DNA from: Archangiaceae bacterium | GTDB taxonomy: Bacteria; Myxococcota; Myxococcia; Myxococcales; Myxococcaceae | Direction: 5' to 3' | DNA: 64,000 nt | NCBI GenBank assembly: GCA_016714225.1 | Contig: JADJNS010000029.1 | Span: 68,894 to 132,893, forward strand | Shown here: positions 54,253 to 63,512 of the stretch, piece after piece | How positions within the stretch are numbered: position 1 is the first letter of the stretch | Layout of the letters: each line of letters begins with the position of its first letter | The notes under the pieces: generated by a model | The model's input: the letters and a program-made list of their open reading frames with translations, nothing else | The model's database searches: none | What the model was told of the DNA's origin: nothing | Made by a program: the position numbers and the translations under genes

Positions 54253-54771
54253 TCAACGGGCACTCTGGGTTGAGCGGGGCAGTACGCGGTTTGCCAGCGC
54301 CTGAACCCGGTGGTGGTGTTGCGACCAGGCAGCCCATACAGCTCGCGCCCAATCGGCAACAGCACGAGAACGCTCAGTCGCTTGAGCGGTTCGTACCGTA
54401 TCGACGGTGACCGCTCCCAGCGACGGAACCGGGAGAAGCGGTTCGACGTCGTCCTTCGATGGGAACACCCGGCCCAGCAGAGGAACGATCTCCGACAAGG
54501 GCACGTTCATCTCGAAAGACAGATGAAGGCCGATGAGATGAGTAAGTACGGAGCGGCGTCCTGCCGGCGTCGCGTAGCCCGGGTGTTGTGCCATGTAAGC
54601 GTCGACCATTGACCGCTCGTGCCCACCAGAGGCGGGCGTTTGGTACTCGACCGCGAGAATTTCCCCAAACACCGCCCAGCACGAAGGCGACGCACCCCCA
54701 TAGGGATCGCTCGGACCCTCCACTCGCGGGAGTTGGAGCCCACAGCCCGGGCATGTTTCCAGAGCGGTCAT
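54253..54771 (-). CDS. DUF5946-like protein
   Basis: 172 residues from ATG 54771. ETCPGCGLQLPRVEGPSDPY and GASPSCWAVFGEILAVEYQT, then MVDAYMAQHPGYATPAGRRS, match the DUF5946 pattern: a CxxC pair, GASPxCW, VDxYxxQHPG. The Cys and His residues may bind zinc. Function is unknown. A TTG at 54801 would add ten residues but has no ribosome site. It is the last convergent gene before the 55-kb cluster. Confidence 0.75.
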   Translation of the reverse strand: MTALETCPGCGLQLPRVEGPSDPYGGASPSCWAVFGEILAVEYQTPASGGHERSMVDAYMAQHPGYATPAGRRSVLTHLIGLHLSFEMNVPLSEIVPLLGRVFPSKDDVEPLLPVPSLGAVTVDTVRTAQATERSRAVADWARAVWAAWSQHHHRVQALANRVLPRSTQSAR

Positions 54772-54797
54772 TGCATTGAATGACGACAGCAGAATCG

Positions 54798-55007
54798 TCA
54801 ACTGCTCAGCGCGCGGCTTAGGTTTCTAGTGCGGAGAGTCCGTTGTATCGGAACTCCCCGATTGCCTTTCTCAGCGAGCGGTCTGCCAAGTCGGATGTGC
54901 AGCTCGACGCTGGCTGCGGCTACCAACCTCCAACCCTCTTGGGTGCCGTCCCAAAGGTAGCTGTGCGGTGAATGATCGCGACGTGGCTTCATCACGACCA
55001 CCGTCAC
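54798..55007 (-). CDS. Hypothetical small protein, 69 aa
   Basis: An open frame from ATG 55007 to TGA 54798 that starts MTVVVMKPRRDHSPHSYLWD and continues GTQEGWRLVAAASVELHIRL. No family is recognised. It ends 27 bases before the DUF5946 start on the same strand, so it could be its operon partner. Coding character is only moderate, and chance is possible. Confidence 0.3.
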   Translation of the reverse strand: MTVVVMKPRRDHSPHSYLWDGTQEGWRLVAAASVELHIRLGRPLAEKGNRGVPIQRTLRTRNLSRALSS

Positions 55008-55064
55008 TCGGCACCCCGCGACCAGTCAACGGGTTCTAAACTGATCGACTCCCGCAACGAAAAA

Positions 55065-55083
55065 GCCCCGGCAGAACCGGGGC
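55065..55083 (-). terminator. Rho-independent terminator
   Basis: GCCCCGG (55065-55071) and CCGGGGC (55077-55083) form a 7-base stem with a 5-base loop CAGAA. Read on the minus strand the stem is followed by TTTTTC, a proper U-tract; on the plus strand the tract is only TTC. It therefore ends leftward transcription, although no clear minus-strand gene lies just to the right of it. Confidence 0.75.
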
Positions 55084-55370
55084 TTCATCGAAGCTCCGCA
55101 TTCGGCGCCGCTTGCTAACCCGTTCGCGGGGCTCTCGGCGGGACGGGTTCGCTCCGCTCGCACCGTCCCGGAAACGCGAACGCTTGCGAATCCGGCGGGT
55201 TGCGGGCGGCGAGCTGGGACGCTCCCCCTGATTCGCACCGTCCCGCGAGGGTAAGGCTCGCCCGCGCGTCGCGGTGGCGGCCTTCCCCGACCACAGACCA
55301 GCGTCCGCCGCTCGCGACGACGTCCCCCAGGTTCGTTGTGGCGACCGAAGCTTTCTTGTACCGTCGTACC
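55084..55370. other. Intergenic region before the RtcR-like gene
   Basis: I see no supported gene here. It contains GGGACGG (55140-55146) facing CCGTCCC (55163-55169), an inverted repeat, and two direct copies of TCGCACCGTCCCG at 55158-55170 and 55233-55245. These could be regulator sites for the 55-64 kb cluster or the edge of a mobile segment. No confident -24/-12 (GG-N10-GC) sigma-54 element was found by eye. Confidence 0.4.
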
Positions 55371-56880
55371 GTGCGGGCTGTCCTCATCGCGTGGGTCGGC
55401 GTCTCCGACCTGAGGGGACCCGAGAAGGCAGGTTCAGGCGACCTTGGACCTATTGCGCAGGCTCTCGCGGTCCGCTCGTTCGACCGTGTGGTCCTGCTTG
55501 AGTTCTTCGACAAAGCCGACCATCAAAGCTCCTGCCCGGCTACATCGCTTGGCTGCGCGAACGCACCCCGGCAGAGATCGTCGAACGGCGGGAGACCGCT
55601 GCGCGGGCCGACCGACTTCGGCGGCATCTACGAGGCTGCGCGCCGAGCCTGCCAAGAGGAGGCGCTGGCGCAGCACAGGGACGCGACGCTCACGTTCCAC
55701 CTCGGTCCCGGCTCGCCGCCGATGGCGGCCGTGTGGATGCTGCTCGGCAAGACGATCTTCCCGGCGCAGCTCATCGAGTCGTCGCGCGAGCAGGGTGTGA
55801 AACCGCCGAGGTGCCGTTCGACATCGCGGCGGAGTTTCACCCGATCTTCTGCGCGAGCCGGACGAACGCCCTCCGCGCGCGCAGAGCACGGCAGGACTCG
55901 CCGCCCGCCCCGGAGTTCAAGACCATCATCCACCGGAGCCGCGTGATGGCGCGGCTCATCCAACTGCGCGCGCCGCGTGGCGCTGCGCAACGTCCCGGTG
56001 CTGATCGAGGGCGAGTCCGGTACTGGCAAGGAGCTGCTCGCCAAGGCGATCCACCAGGCAAGCCGCGAGGCAAGCCCTTCATCCTGTGAACTGCGGAGCG
56101 ATCCCCGCGAGCCTGGTCGAGTCCGAGCTCTTCGGCGTCGAGAAGGAGCGGCGACTGGCGTAGACGCTCGCGAGGGGTACTTCGAGGCGGCGGACGGGGA
56201 ACGCTGTTCCTCGACGAGCTGGGCGAGCTCCCTTTGCCGGTTCAGGTGAAGCTCCTCCGGATTCCGCAGGAGAACGAGGTCACGCGCGTCGGCGCCAAGA
56301 AACCGAAGCGGATCGACGTTCGGATCGTGGCCGCAACGAACCGCTCCGTCGTCGACGAAGTCGCCGCCGGCCGTTTCCGTGAGGATCTCTTCTACCGGCT
56401 CGCGGTCGCCGTCCTGAAGTTGCCGCCCCTCCGAGAGCGCTCGGGAGACGTCGGCCTGCTCGTCGACGAGCTGCTGAAGCAAATGAACCAAGAGGCCATT
56501 GGCGAGCCCGGATACCGGGACAAGAAACTTTCTGCAGGCGCAAAAGTCTTCCTGCTCACGCATCCGTGGCCGGGCAACGTGCGCGAGCTGCTGCTGACGC
56601 TCAAAGCGCCGCCATCTGGAGCGAGGGCGAGACGATCACCACCGAAGACCTGCGCGAGGCTCTCCTTGCAGTCCCCACGACACAGCGCACCGACGTCCTC
56701 GGTCGCCCCCTGGGCGAGGATCTCAACCTCCCGGAATTGCTGGCGGAAGTCGCGCGCCACTACCTCGAGCGCGCGCTGGATGAAGCGGGCGGGAACAAGA
56801 CGAAGGCAGCGGGCCTGGTCGGCCTCCCGAGCTACCAGACCCTGACGAACTGGCTCCAACGCTACGAGGTGAAGCGATGA
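55371..56880 (+). CDS. RtcR-like sigma-54-type activator (putative CARF plus AAA+), many frameshifts
   Basis: From GTG 55371 the frame-corrected chain is about 500 residues. The N-terminal part (VRAVLIAWVGVSDLRGPEKA; LLPGYIAWLRERTPAE; FHLGPGSPPMAAVWMLLGKT) matches RtcR, whose sensor is a CARF fold. The AAA+ core has LIEGESGTGKELLAKAIHQA, ESELFGVEKG, LFLDELGELPLPVQ, and RVGAKKPKRIDVRIVAATNR; the end (GGNKTKAAGLVGLPSYQTL) is a helix-turn-helix. The GAFTGA loop reads GAATGV. Roughly nine break sites are needed, at about 55520, 55600, 55797, 55970, 56068, 56085, 56145, 56198 and 56605, all explicable by missing bases. Stop overlaps an ATG (ATGA). Confidence 0.75.
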
Positions 56881-56979
56881 GCGCGCGCCTGGTGATGGCG
56901 GCTCATCCGCTTGGCACGTCCTTCGCTCTACGGCCCTCGGTCGCCGCATCACGCGGCGAGAACCGAAAGGAGCCGTTCG

Positions 56980-57305
56980 ATGTCTCCTGCCCTCGCTGCA
57001 CTGCCCTCGACGCTCGGCAGCTTCTCTCTCCCCAAGCACGCCTACGAACGCATGACCACGCGCTCGATCTCTCGCACACCGCGATCGAGGCCGCGCTGGA
57101 GTTCGGGCGCTGCGTGAGATCCGCGGCGCCTGGATCTTCGCGATCGGTCGCAAGGAGGTCGAGGAAGTACCAGCGCGACGGCGTCGACCTGCGCGAGTTC
57201 GAGGGGACGCAGGTGGTCGTCACGGCCAGCGGCGCGGTGATGACGGTGTACCGGAACAGCGACTGGAGCCTGCGCACGCGCCGTCGTCGCAGCTTTCGGC
57301 GGTGA
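56980..57305 (+). CDS. DUF4258-like small protein (frameshifted)
   Basis: From ATG 56980 with a strong AAAGGAG eight bases upstream. Frame-corrected blocks read KHAYERMTTRSIS, TAIEAALEFGR, EIRGAWIFAIGRKEVEE, KYQRDGVDLREFEGTQVVVT and GAVMTVYRNSDW, about 108 residues. Order and wording match DUF4258, a small fold related to RelE/BECR-type toxins, though a catalytic role cannot be claimed. At least three one-base breaks occur (near 57075, 57112 and 57170). It lies between the regulator and the vWA gene, all on the plus strand. Confidence 0.55.
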
Positions 57306-57313
57306 GGTGAGCG

Positions 57314-58109
57314 ATGGGATGGGCCAAGTACCTCGAGGACATCGTCAGCCGCCGCAACGGGACCCCACGAGTTCAAGCAGAGATCAAGCAGGTGGCAGAG
57401 CGCCGAGCGCCATCGAAGGCCGCACCGAAGAAGACTGGAGACAAAGCCGCTCCGAGCAAACTGAAGGAGTTCACCGCGTCGAGCGCGAGGCCGCTGCCGG
57501 TGCTGCTGCTCGCCGATGTCAGCGGCATGAGCACGAACGGGAAGATCGACGCGCTCAACGACGCCGTGCAGAGGATGCTGGAGAGCTTCGGCGGTGAGGA
57601 CGACAGCCGCGCGGAGATCCACGTCTCCGTGGTCACGTTCGGCAAGGACGGCGCAGAAGGTTCACCAGCCGCTTGCGCCTGCCGCGAAGGTCCAGTGGAC
57701 CCGTATGACGGCGGCCGGTGGGACGCCGATGGGCGCCGCCATCGATGCGGCGACGGGCATGATCGAGGATCGCGCGCGGATCCGGAGCCGCGCGTATCGA
57801 CCGACGATCATCCTCGTCTCGGATGGCCAGCCCACCGACGAGTGGCAGGTCCCGCTGAAGCGGCGCCTCGGCGCGGGCGCGCGTCAACGCGGCTCGCTTC
57901 GCGATGGGCATCGGCGACGACGCCGACGAGGCGATGCTCTCCGCTTTCCTCGCGACGCCCGGAGGCACGTGTCTACCGGGCTCACGAGGCGAGGCAGATC
58001 AAGCAGTTCTTCCGCTGGGTCACGATGAGGGCCACGCAGCGCTCACGGAGTGAACCCTGACAGCGTGATCGCCGCGGAGCCGACCGATCTCGATGACTTC
58101 AACTTCTGA
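57314..58109 (+). CDS. TerY-type vWA domain protein (frameshifted)
   Basis: About 260 residues from ATG 57314. A basic N-terminal 55 residues leads to a vWA domain: VLLLADVSGMSTNGKIDALN has the metal-site DxSxS, then MTAAGGTPMGAAIDAATGMI (conserved Thr), TIILVSDGQPTDEW (third-loop Asp) and NAARFAMGIGDDADEAML. The corrected end, GVNPDSVIAAEPTDLDDFNF, is typical of TerY proteins, giving a stop at 58107-58109 that overlaps the phosphatase gene. Breaks lie near 57640, 57880, 57970 and 58045. TerY proteins work as a trio with a PP2C phosphatase and a kinase, both present next. Confidence 0.75.
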
Positions 58110-58848
58110 GCGCGCCGAGGCCTTCGTGTCGAGCCGCCTACCCGACGACTACTTCGGCGCCAGCGTGTCCGGACCGCGCCATCGCGCCGAAGGGAAGCCC
58201 AACGAGGACAGTTGGCTCGGAGCGCGCGGAGCGTTCGGGACGCTGGTCGTCGTGAGTGATGGGATGGGCTCTCGACGCGAGGCTCGCCGTGGCGCACAGA
58301 TGGCCTGCCGGGCTGTGCTCGATGCCGTGCGGTCGTGGCACAAGGCAGGCGCACGTGACCTGGATGAGCTCCTCGTCCGCATCGAGCCGGTCTGGTGTTC
58401 GCTCATCGCTCCATCGACCGCTCGCGACTGTGCGGCGACGTGCTTGTTCGCCCTCGCTCACGCTCACGGGCAGGTTCACGTGGCGGCGATCGGCGACGGC
58501 CTCGCGCTCCTGCGAAGGAGACGGGGGCTGGAGTGGATCGTGGGCCCGCGCTCGGGCGGCTCGCCAACAAACGCCGCCGCACTCCGGCACTCGGCGTCGT
58601 GGATAAGCCGTAGCTTCCCACGCGCGGGCGGGGAGGTCGTCGTGCTTGCGACTGACGGGGTCGCTGACGACCTGCTGCCCGAGCGCATCGACGGCTTCGT
58701 GCAGTGGCTCATGGACGACTTCGCCGGCATGGCGCCCAGCCAGCGTTGGCGAGCGCTCCAGCGAGAGTTGAAGGACTGGCCCACGCCCCACCACACCGAT
58801 GACAAGACCCTCGTCGTCCTCACGCAGCGAGAGGCGGTGCTCGCATGA
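58093..58848 (+). CDS. PP2C-family Ser/Thr phosphatase
   Basis: 251 residues from ATG 58093, the only gene of this cluster that reads through without a break. Metal-binding motifs of PP2C are in order: KPNEDSWLGA, VVVSDGMGSRREAR, VHVAAIGDGLALL, VVVLATDGVADDLL and HHTDDKTLVVL (Asp-Asp in place of the common Asp-Asn). There is no transmembrane or sensor domain. It overlaps the vWA gene by 17 bases and the kinase by four (ATGA), so the three are made together, as in TerY-P triads. Confidence 0.92.
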   Translation: MTSTSERAEAFVSSRLPDDYFGASVSGPRHRAEGKPNEDSWLGARGAFGTLVVVSDGMGSRREARRGAQMACRAVLDAVRSWHKAGARDLDELLVRIEPVWCSLIAPSTARDCAATCLFALAHAHGQVHVAAIGDGLALLRRRRGLEWIVGPRSGGSPTNAAALRHSASWISRSFPRAGGEVVVLATDGVADDLLPERIDGFVQWLMDDFAGMAPSQRWRALQRELKDWPTPHHTDDKTLVVLTQREAVLA

Positions 58849-60237
58849 CGTCTGCTCCGCGCCAGGTCACTGACATCAACGGTGTGCGCTACTCGCTGCT
58901 CCGGCAGCTGGGGCGCGGAGGCCAGGGGCCGTCTACGCGGGGTCGACGGCGGCAGGCTCGCTGCGAAGATCGTCTTCGACTCTTCAGCAGCTCGGCGTGA
59001 GCGCCTGCGCAACCAGCTCACGCAGGTCAAGCGGCTCTCCTCGCCGATCTCGGGATCGCCCGGCCCATCAGAGATGCTTCTTCGCGAGCCGGTGCTCGGC
59101 TACGTGATGGAGTTGCTCACCGGGACTGCAGCCGCTGAAGGCGCCCGGGGCTGTGCCTAAGGAGGAGAGCTCTCCCGCCGCGTGGCACCTCGCGGGCGGT
59201 GGTCTGCGGCAGCGACTCCAGCCCTCGCTCGCAGTGCCGACGCGCTCGCGGCTCTGCACGGCAAAGGGCTCGTCTACTCCGACCCGTCGCCCCACGGCAT
59301 CTTCGTCTCAGAGAGCCCCGCGGCGACGGAGGTCCGCTTCATCGACGCCGGACAACATCCACTACGCGTCGGTCGCGGGCGTGCCCGCCGTCTACACCCC
59401 CGGTTACGGCGCCTGAGCTCGTGCGGTGCACGAGCGGCGTCAACTCGCCCACGGACGCTCACGCCTTCAGCGTGCTCGCGTTCCAGACGCTGTCGCTCGC
59501 CCATCCGCTCATCGGCGACGCAGTCCAACGACGGCTCTCCCGAGCGAGAGGAGGAGGCTCTCGGCGGACGCCTGCCGTGGATCACCAACCGACCGACGAG
59601 ACCAATCGCGCGTCCCAGCATCCCTGGCCCATGGTGCTGTCGCGAAAGCTCCTCGACCTCGCCGAGCGCGCTTTCGGCGCCGGCCTCCGAGACGCGGCGA
59701 AGCGGCCTGGCGGCTCTGAGTGGGCCGAGTGCCTGCATGGTGCCGCCGACGCCACGTTGTCGTGCGCGTCGTGCAAGGGGACCTACTACTTCCGGAGAAG
59801 CTCTGCCCGTAGGTGACGAGCCTCGGCTGCGCCTTCGCCACCGCCGCCTTCAACCTGTGGGACCCTCTGTCGGTGCGGGCGGGGAGCTACTGCAGGAGCC
59901 ATGGTGACCGCCGTCGTGCGGTGGTCGCTGCGGTCCTCGGACTGACCGACGGCGAGACCGTGTCGGTCACGCAACGCCTCGCATGGGCGCGACGGTGCCG
60001 CGGTGCTCGGCCTGTCATTGAACTCCAGCTCTCGGGCACGCGGCTCTCGCTGCGAAGCGTCGACGGTGGTCGTTACCGGCTCTCGTCCCTGGCGGCGGCC
60101 GAGGTGCGGAGGTGACCGACCGCGTGAAGGAGATCCGGTCCGAGCCCGGCGTGGCCTCGTGGCGGCTCCATCTCGGCTCACCCGACAGCCTGCACCGCGT
60201 CGTGAACTTCGAACTCCGGCCGGGAGGCGCCCGATGA
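58845..60237 (+). CDS. Protein kinase with C-terminal zinc ribbon (TerY-associated type), frameshifted
   Basis: About 460 residues from ATG 58845. GVRYSLLRQLGRGGQG and GRLAAKIVFDSS are the glycine loop and Lys. The catalytic loop is GLVYSDPSPHGIFVSE (HRD altered to YSD; the usual Asn position reads Gly). The metal motif is FIDADNIHYA, then PGYGAPELV. Downstream are LSCASCKGTYYFR and EKLCP, half and part of the other half of a zinc ribbon, then a region ending ELRPGGAR. Breaks lie near 58922, 59040, 59110, 59350, 59415 and 59800. The stop at 60237 overlaps the helicase start. Confidence 0.75.
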
Positions 60238-63200
60238 ACATCAACGACCTGGCCTCGGGTGAGGTCTCGACCTTTGAGGTCATGCCGAGTGCGGCAGCCG
60301 ACTTTGACTCGTCATCGAGGCTCGCGCGGAGGCGGCACCGCAGTTCTCCGATGCCACCGGCGACTCGCTACTGCGGATCGGGGCGAGTGCATGGAGCGTC
60401 GTCGACGCTGACAAGCGGGCAATCGAAGCGCTCCAGAAACTCCGGGACCGCAACCTTCCGCGTGTCGCCTGGGTCGCCTCCGTCCGCCCCAAGGGGAAGA
60501 AGAGCGAAGCGGTGCTCGTGCAGGTGCACGAGTTCCCCGCGCGCTACGACTGGCCCGACCCGGTCGACATCGGCGTCGACGGCAAGCTCGTCGAGCAGGT
60601 GAGCCAGAAGCTCGCCCGAAGCGTCACGGCTGCCGAGGCCACCCAGTGGCTGAACGATCGGTTCCTCCTTCACGCCGACGATGGCATTGCGAGGGTGTTC
60701 CTCTCGGGGAGCCCGACGCCGGAGACCGACCAGAGCGGCGCCTTTCGGCTTCACGGCCGGGGGTACGCGGTCGACGTGGCAAAGGGGCGCGACGACAAGC
60801 TGCTCGCAACTCGAGTCGTGGAGGCGAAGCGCGGCAGCTCTCCCGACGAGCGCCGCCCCGTGGTCCCCGCGTGCTCAGGCGCATCCGGTTCTGCGATGCG
60901 ACCATCGCGGGTGCGTTTCGTGGCGCTGCGCGGACTCAGCTCGATCAGCTCGTCGAGCAGGCCGGCAGCTATCTCAACGTTTGGAAGGAGGATAACAAGC
61001 TCCGGAGCGCGAAAGCGTGCTGCGTCGCGCGCAGACCCTCGGCTGGCTTCGCTACAGCAAGCGGCTGCTGCAGGGAGACGGGCGGTGGCGTTTCTTCGTC
61101 GAGGACACCGAAGCAGCTCAGGACCGCCCTCCAGGTGCTGCGCAACGCAGACGTCGATCTCGAGGCCGCGCAGAACCCGCCGCCCGAGCTGCAGCAGGCG
61201 ACCGACGACGCCGCGACGACTGACGACGGCCCCGCGCGCTCCAGCGGTCGCGGATCTTCGTCGGCTTTTTCCCCGGAGCCGAGCCCCAGCGGCGGACGAT
61301 CGACCGCAGCCCCGATCGATAGCGATGACCGTGAGCCGCCCGAGAGCGGCGTGTTGTTCCTGAGCGTGAGTGGCGATCGCAAGCGCCTCGAACGGCGCAG
61401 CACGCGCAGTCGCTCATCGCGTCTGCCGAGTGCCCGATGCCCCTAGCTTGGCCTCTTGCTTGAGGGCAGCGCCGTCCCCGAGCGCCGCAGGAAACGGAGG
61501 ACGCACTCTCTGTCGCCGCGCGCGGTGTTCGGTGGTGAGCCCACAGCGCGGCAGGTGGAGGCGCTGCGCGTGGCGCTCAACACGCCCGACATCGCCTTGA
61601 TCCAGGGCCCGCCAGGCACCGGCAAGACGAAGACGATCGCGGCCCTTGAGGCTCGCCTCGCCGAGCTCTCGGAAGACGGCTCGCTGGTCAGACCTTGCTC
61701 ACGAGCTGCCAACAGGACGCCGTCGAAAACGCGGCGTCACGGACCTCGTTTTCGGCCTCCGGCGATCAAGGTCGGCCGCAAGCGAGGGACCACCGATCAG
61801 GCGACGGCTTCGATCGTTGGCGTCGGGAGAGCTGACGCTGTGCGCGCAGACCTGTCGACCTCCCCGAACGCCCTGCAGACAGAGGTCCTCCGCAAGGTCA
61901 GAACGCTCGCCGCCGCCTACGTCGCATCGCCGCTCACGGCCGACGAGTCGCTGCGCGTCGTTCGCGAGGTGCAGGACCTCTGCCGCAGCCACGTCCCGCC
62001 CACCCTGAACGACCGGCTCGACGTGCTTCGTCAGGAGCTCGCGCGCTCCCCGCAGATCGACGATGCCGGAGGACGACGACCGCGCTCTTGCCCTCAAGGC
62101 AGTTCGCGCGCTGCGCACCGACCCCATCGCGTTCGGCGATGATGGTCCTCGGAACGCCGGCCGCGCACGCCTGCGGCTTCAGCGCATGGGTCTCTACGAC
62201 GAGGGCAAGCACCGGGTCTTGAGCGAAGCGGCCGAATGGACCAGCGAGGATGCGCCGTCGTTCCTCTTTGAGCTGAAGACGCTGCAGGATGGTCTGATCG
62301 ATCTTCTTTCGGCCGAGAAGCCGGTCGGCGCTCCGATGGTTCACAGCGACCTCGAGAGCCTTCTCCCGGAGATCGTCGACGCGCTCTACGCCAAGGCTCG
62401 CGAGTCAGCGGGCGGCGAGGACGCGGTCCTCTACGAGTACCTCAACGACCTGGAGAACGACATCGACGCGGTCCGCGACGCGGTGCGGAGCTACACCGTC
62501 GTGCTCGCAGCCACCTGTCAGCAGTCGGTCGGCTTCCAGATGAGCCAGGGCGAAGCGGGCGAAGACACCGTCTTCGCGGAACGTGATCGTCGACGAGGCG
62601 GCGCGCGCCAACCCGCTCGACCTGTTCATCCGATGTCTACGCGCGGAGCGGCATCATCCTGGTCGGCGACCGCCGCCAGCTTCCGCATCCTCGAGCCCGA
62701 CATCGAGAGCCAGCTCGAGCAATCGGTCTCCGACGCGACGACGGCCGCGCTGCGTCGCAGCCTCTTCGAGCGCCTGTTCCAGGCGATGAAGGAGCGAGAG
62801 GCGAAGGACGGCATCAAGCGCACGGTCACGCTCGACAAGCAGTACCGGATGCACCCCGTGCTCGGGTCGTTCGTCAGCGACACGTTCTACGCGCCCTATG
62901 GCGAGGGCTTCGAGTCGCCCCGCCGCCCGGAGGAGTTCGTTCACGACCTGCCCGGATACGCCGGGCGCGTTGCCGCGTGGGTGGACATGCCTCTCTCTCG
63001 CGGCCGCGAGCACGGTGGTCAGAGCAAACGGCGCGCTGTCGAGGCCGAGTGGATCGCGAAGGAGGTCGAGCGCCTCGCGACCGCGCGGCGAGATCTCAGC
63101 TTCGGCGTCATCTCGTTCTACTCAGCACAGGCCGACGAGGTGCTGCTCGCGATGGAGAAGCGTGGGATGTCCGAGCGGCTCGACGACGGCTCCTACCGCG

Positions 63201-63512
63201 TCAGGATGCTTGGCGCGAGACGCGCAGCAACGAGGACGGGCAGCTCATCGACCGACTGCGCGTCAGTACCGTCGACGCCTTCCAGGGCAAAGAGTTCGAC
63301 GTCGTATTCCTCTCCGATGGCGAGAGCAGGCATTCCTGCCCGTGTCGGATGAGCGCTCCCTCCGGCGGAAGTTCGGCCACCTGATGCTCGAGAACCGTCT
63401 GTGCGTCGCGATGAGCCGGCAGCAGCGGCTTCTCGTCGTCGTCGGGGACTCGGCGATGCTGAGGGGCGAAGCGTCGGAGAAGGCCCTGCGCGGCTTTCGT
63501 CGCGTTCCGTGA
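60234..63512 (+). CDS. SF1B (UPF1/DNA2-like) helicase, frameshifted
   Basis: About 1090 residues from ATG 60234. An N-terminal 380 residues of unknown fold (AWVASVRPKGKKSEAVLVQV, VDIGVDGKLVEQVSQKLARS) precede the helicase core: IQGPPGTGKTKTIAALEARL (motif I), a long helical insertion, VIVDEAARANPLDL (motif II), ILVGDRRQLPH (III), TLDKQYRMHPVLG (IV), STVDAFQGKEFDVVFLS (V) and LCVAMSRQQRLLVVVGD (VI). UPF1/DNA2-type enzymes unwind RNA or DNA 5'-3'. Many one-base breaks (for example near 60315, 60870, 61010, 61690, 62060, 62580, 62640, 63210 and 63330). ATGA overlap with the kinase gene places it in the same unit. Confidence 0.85.

Noticed and set aside
55020..55060. GGGTTCTAAACT as the T-arm of a tRNA and an integration site
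   Set aside because: No acceptor, D or anticodon arm can be folded around it; only the terminator nearby is real.
56877..56979. Gene start in ATGA overlap with the RtcR-like stop
   Set aside because: Translation shows no family resemblance, and the DUF4258-like chain begins at 56980 behind a strong AAAGGAG site.
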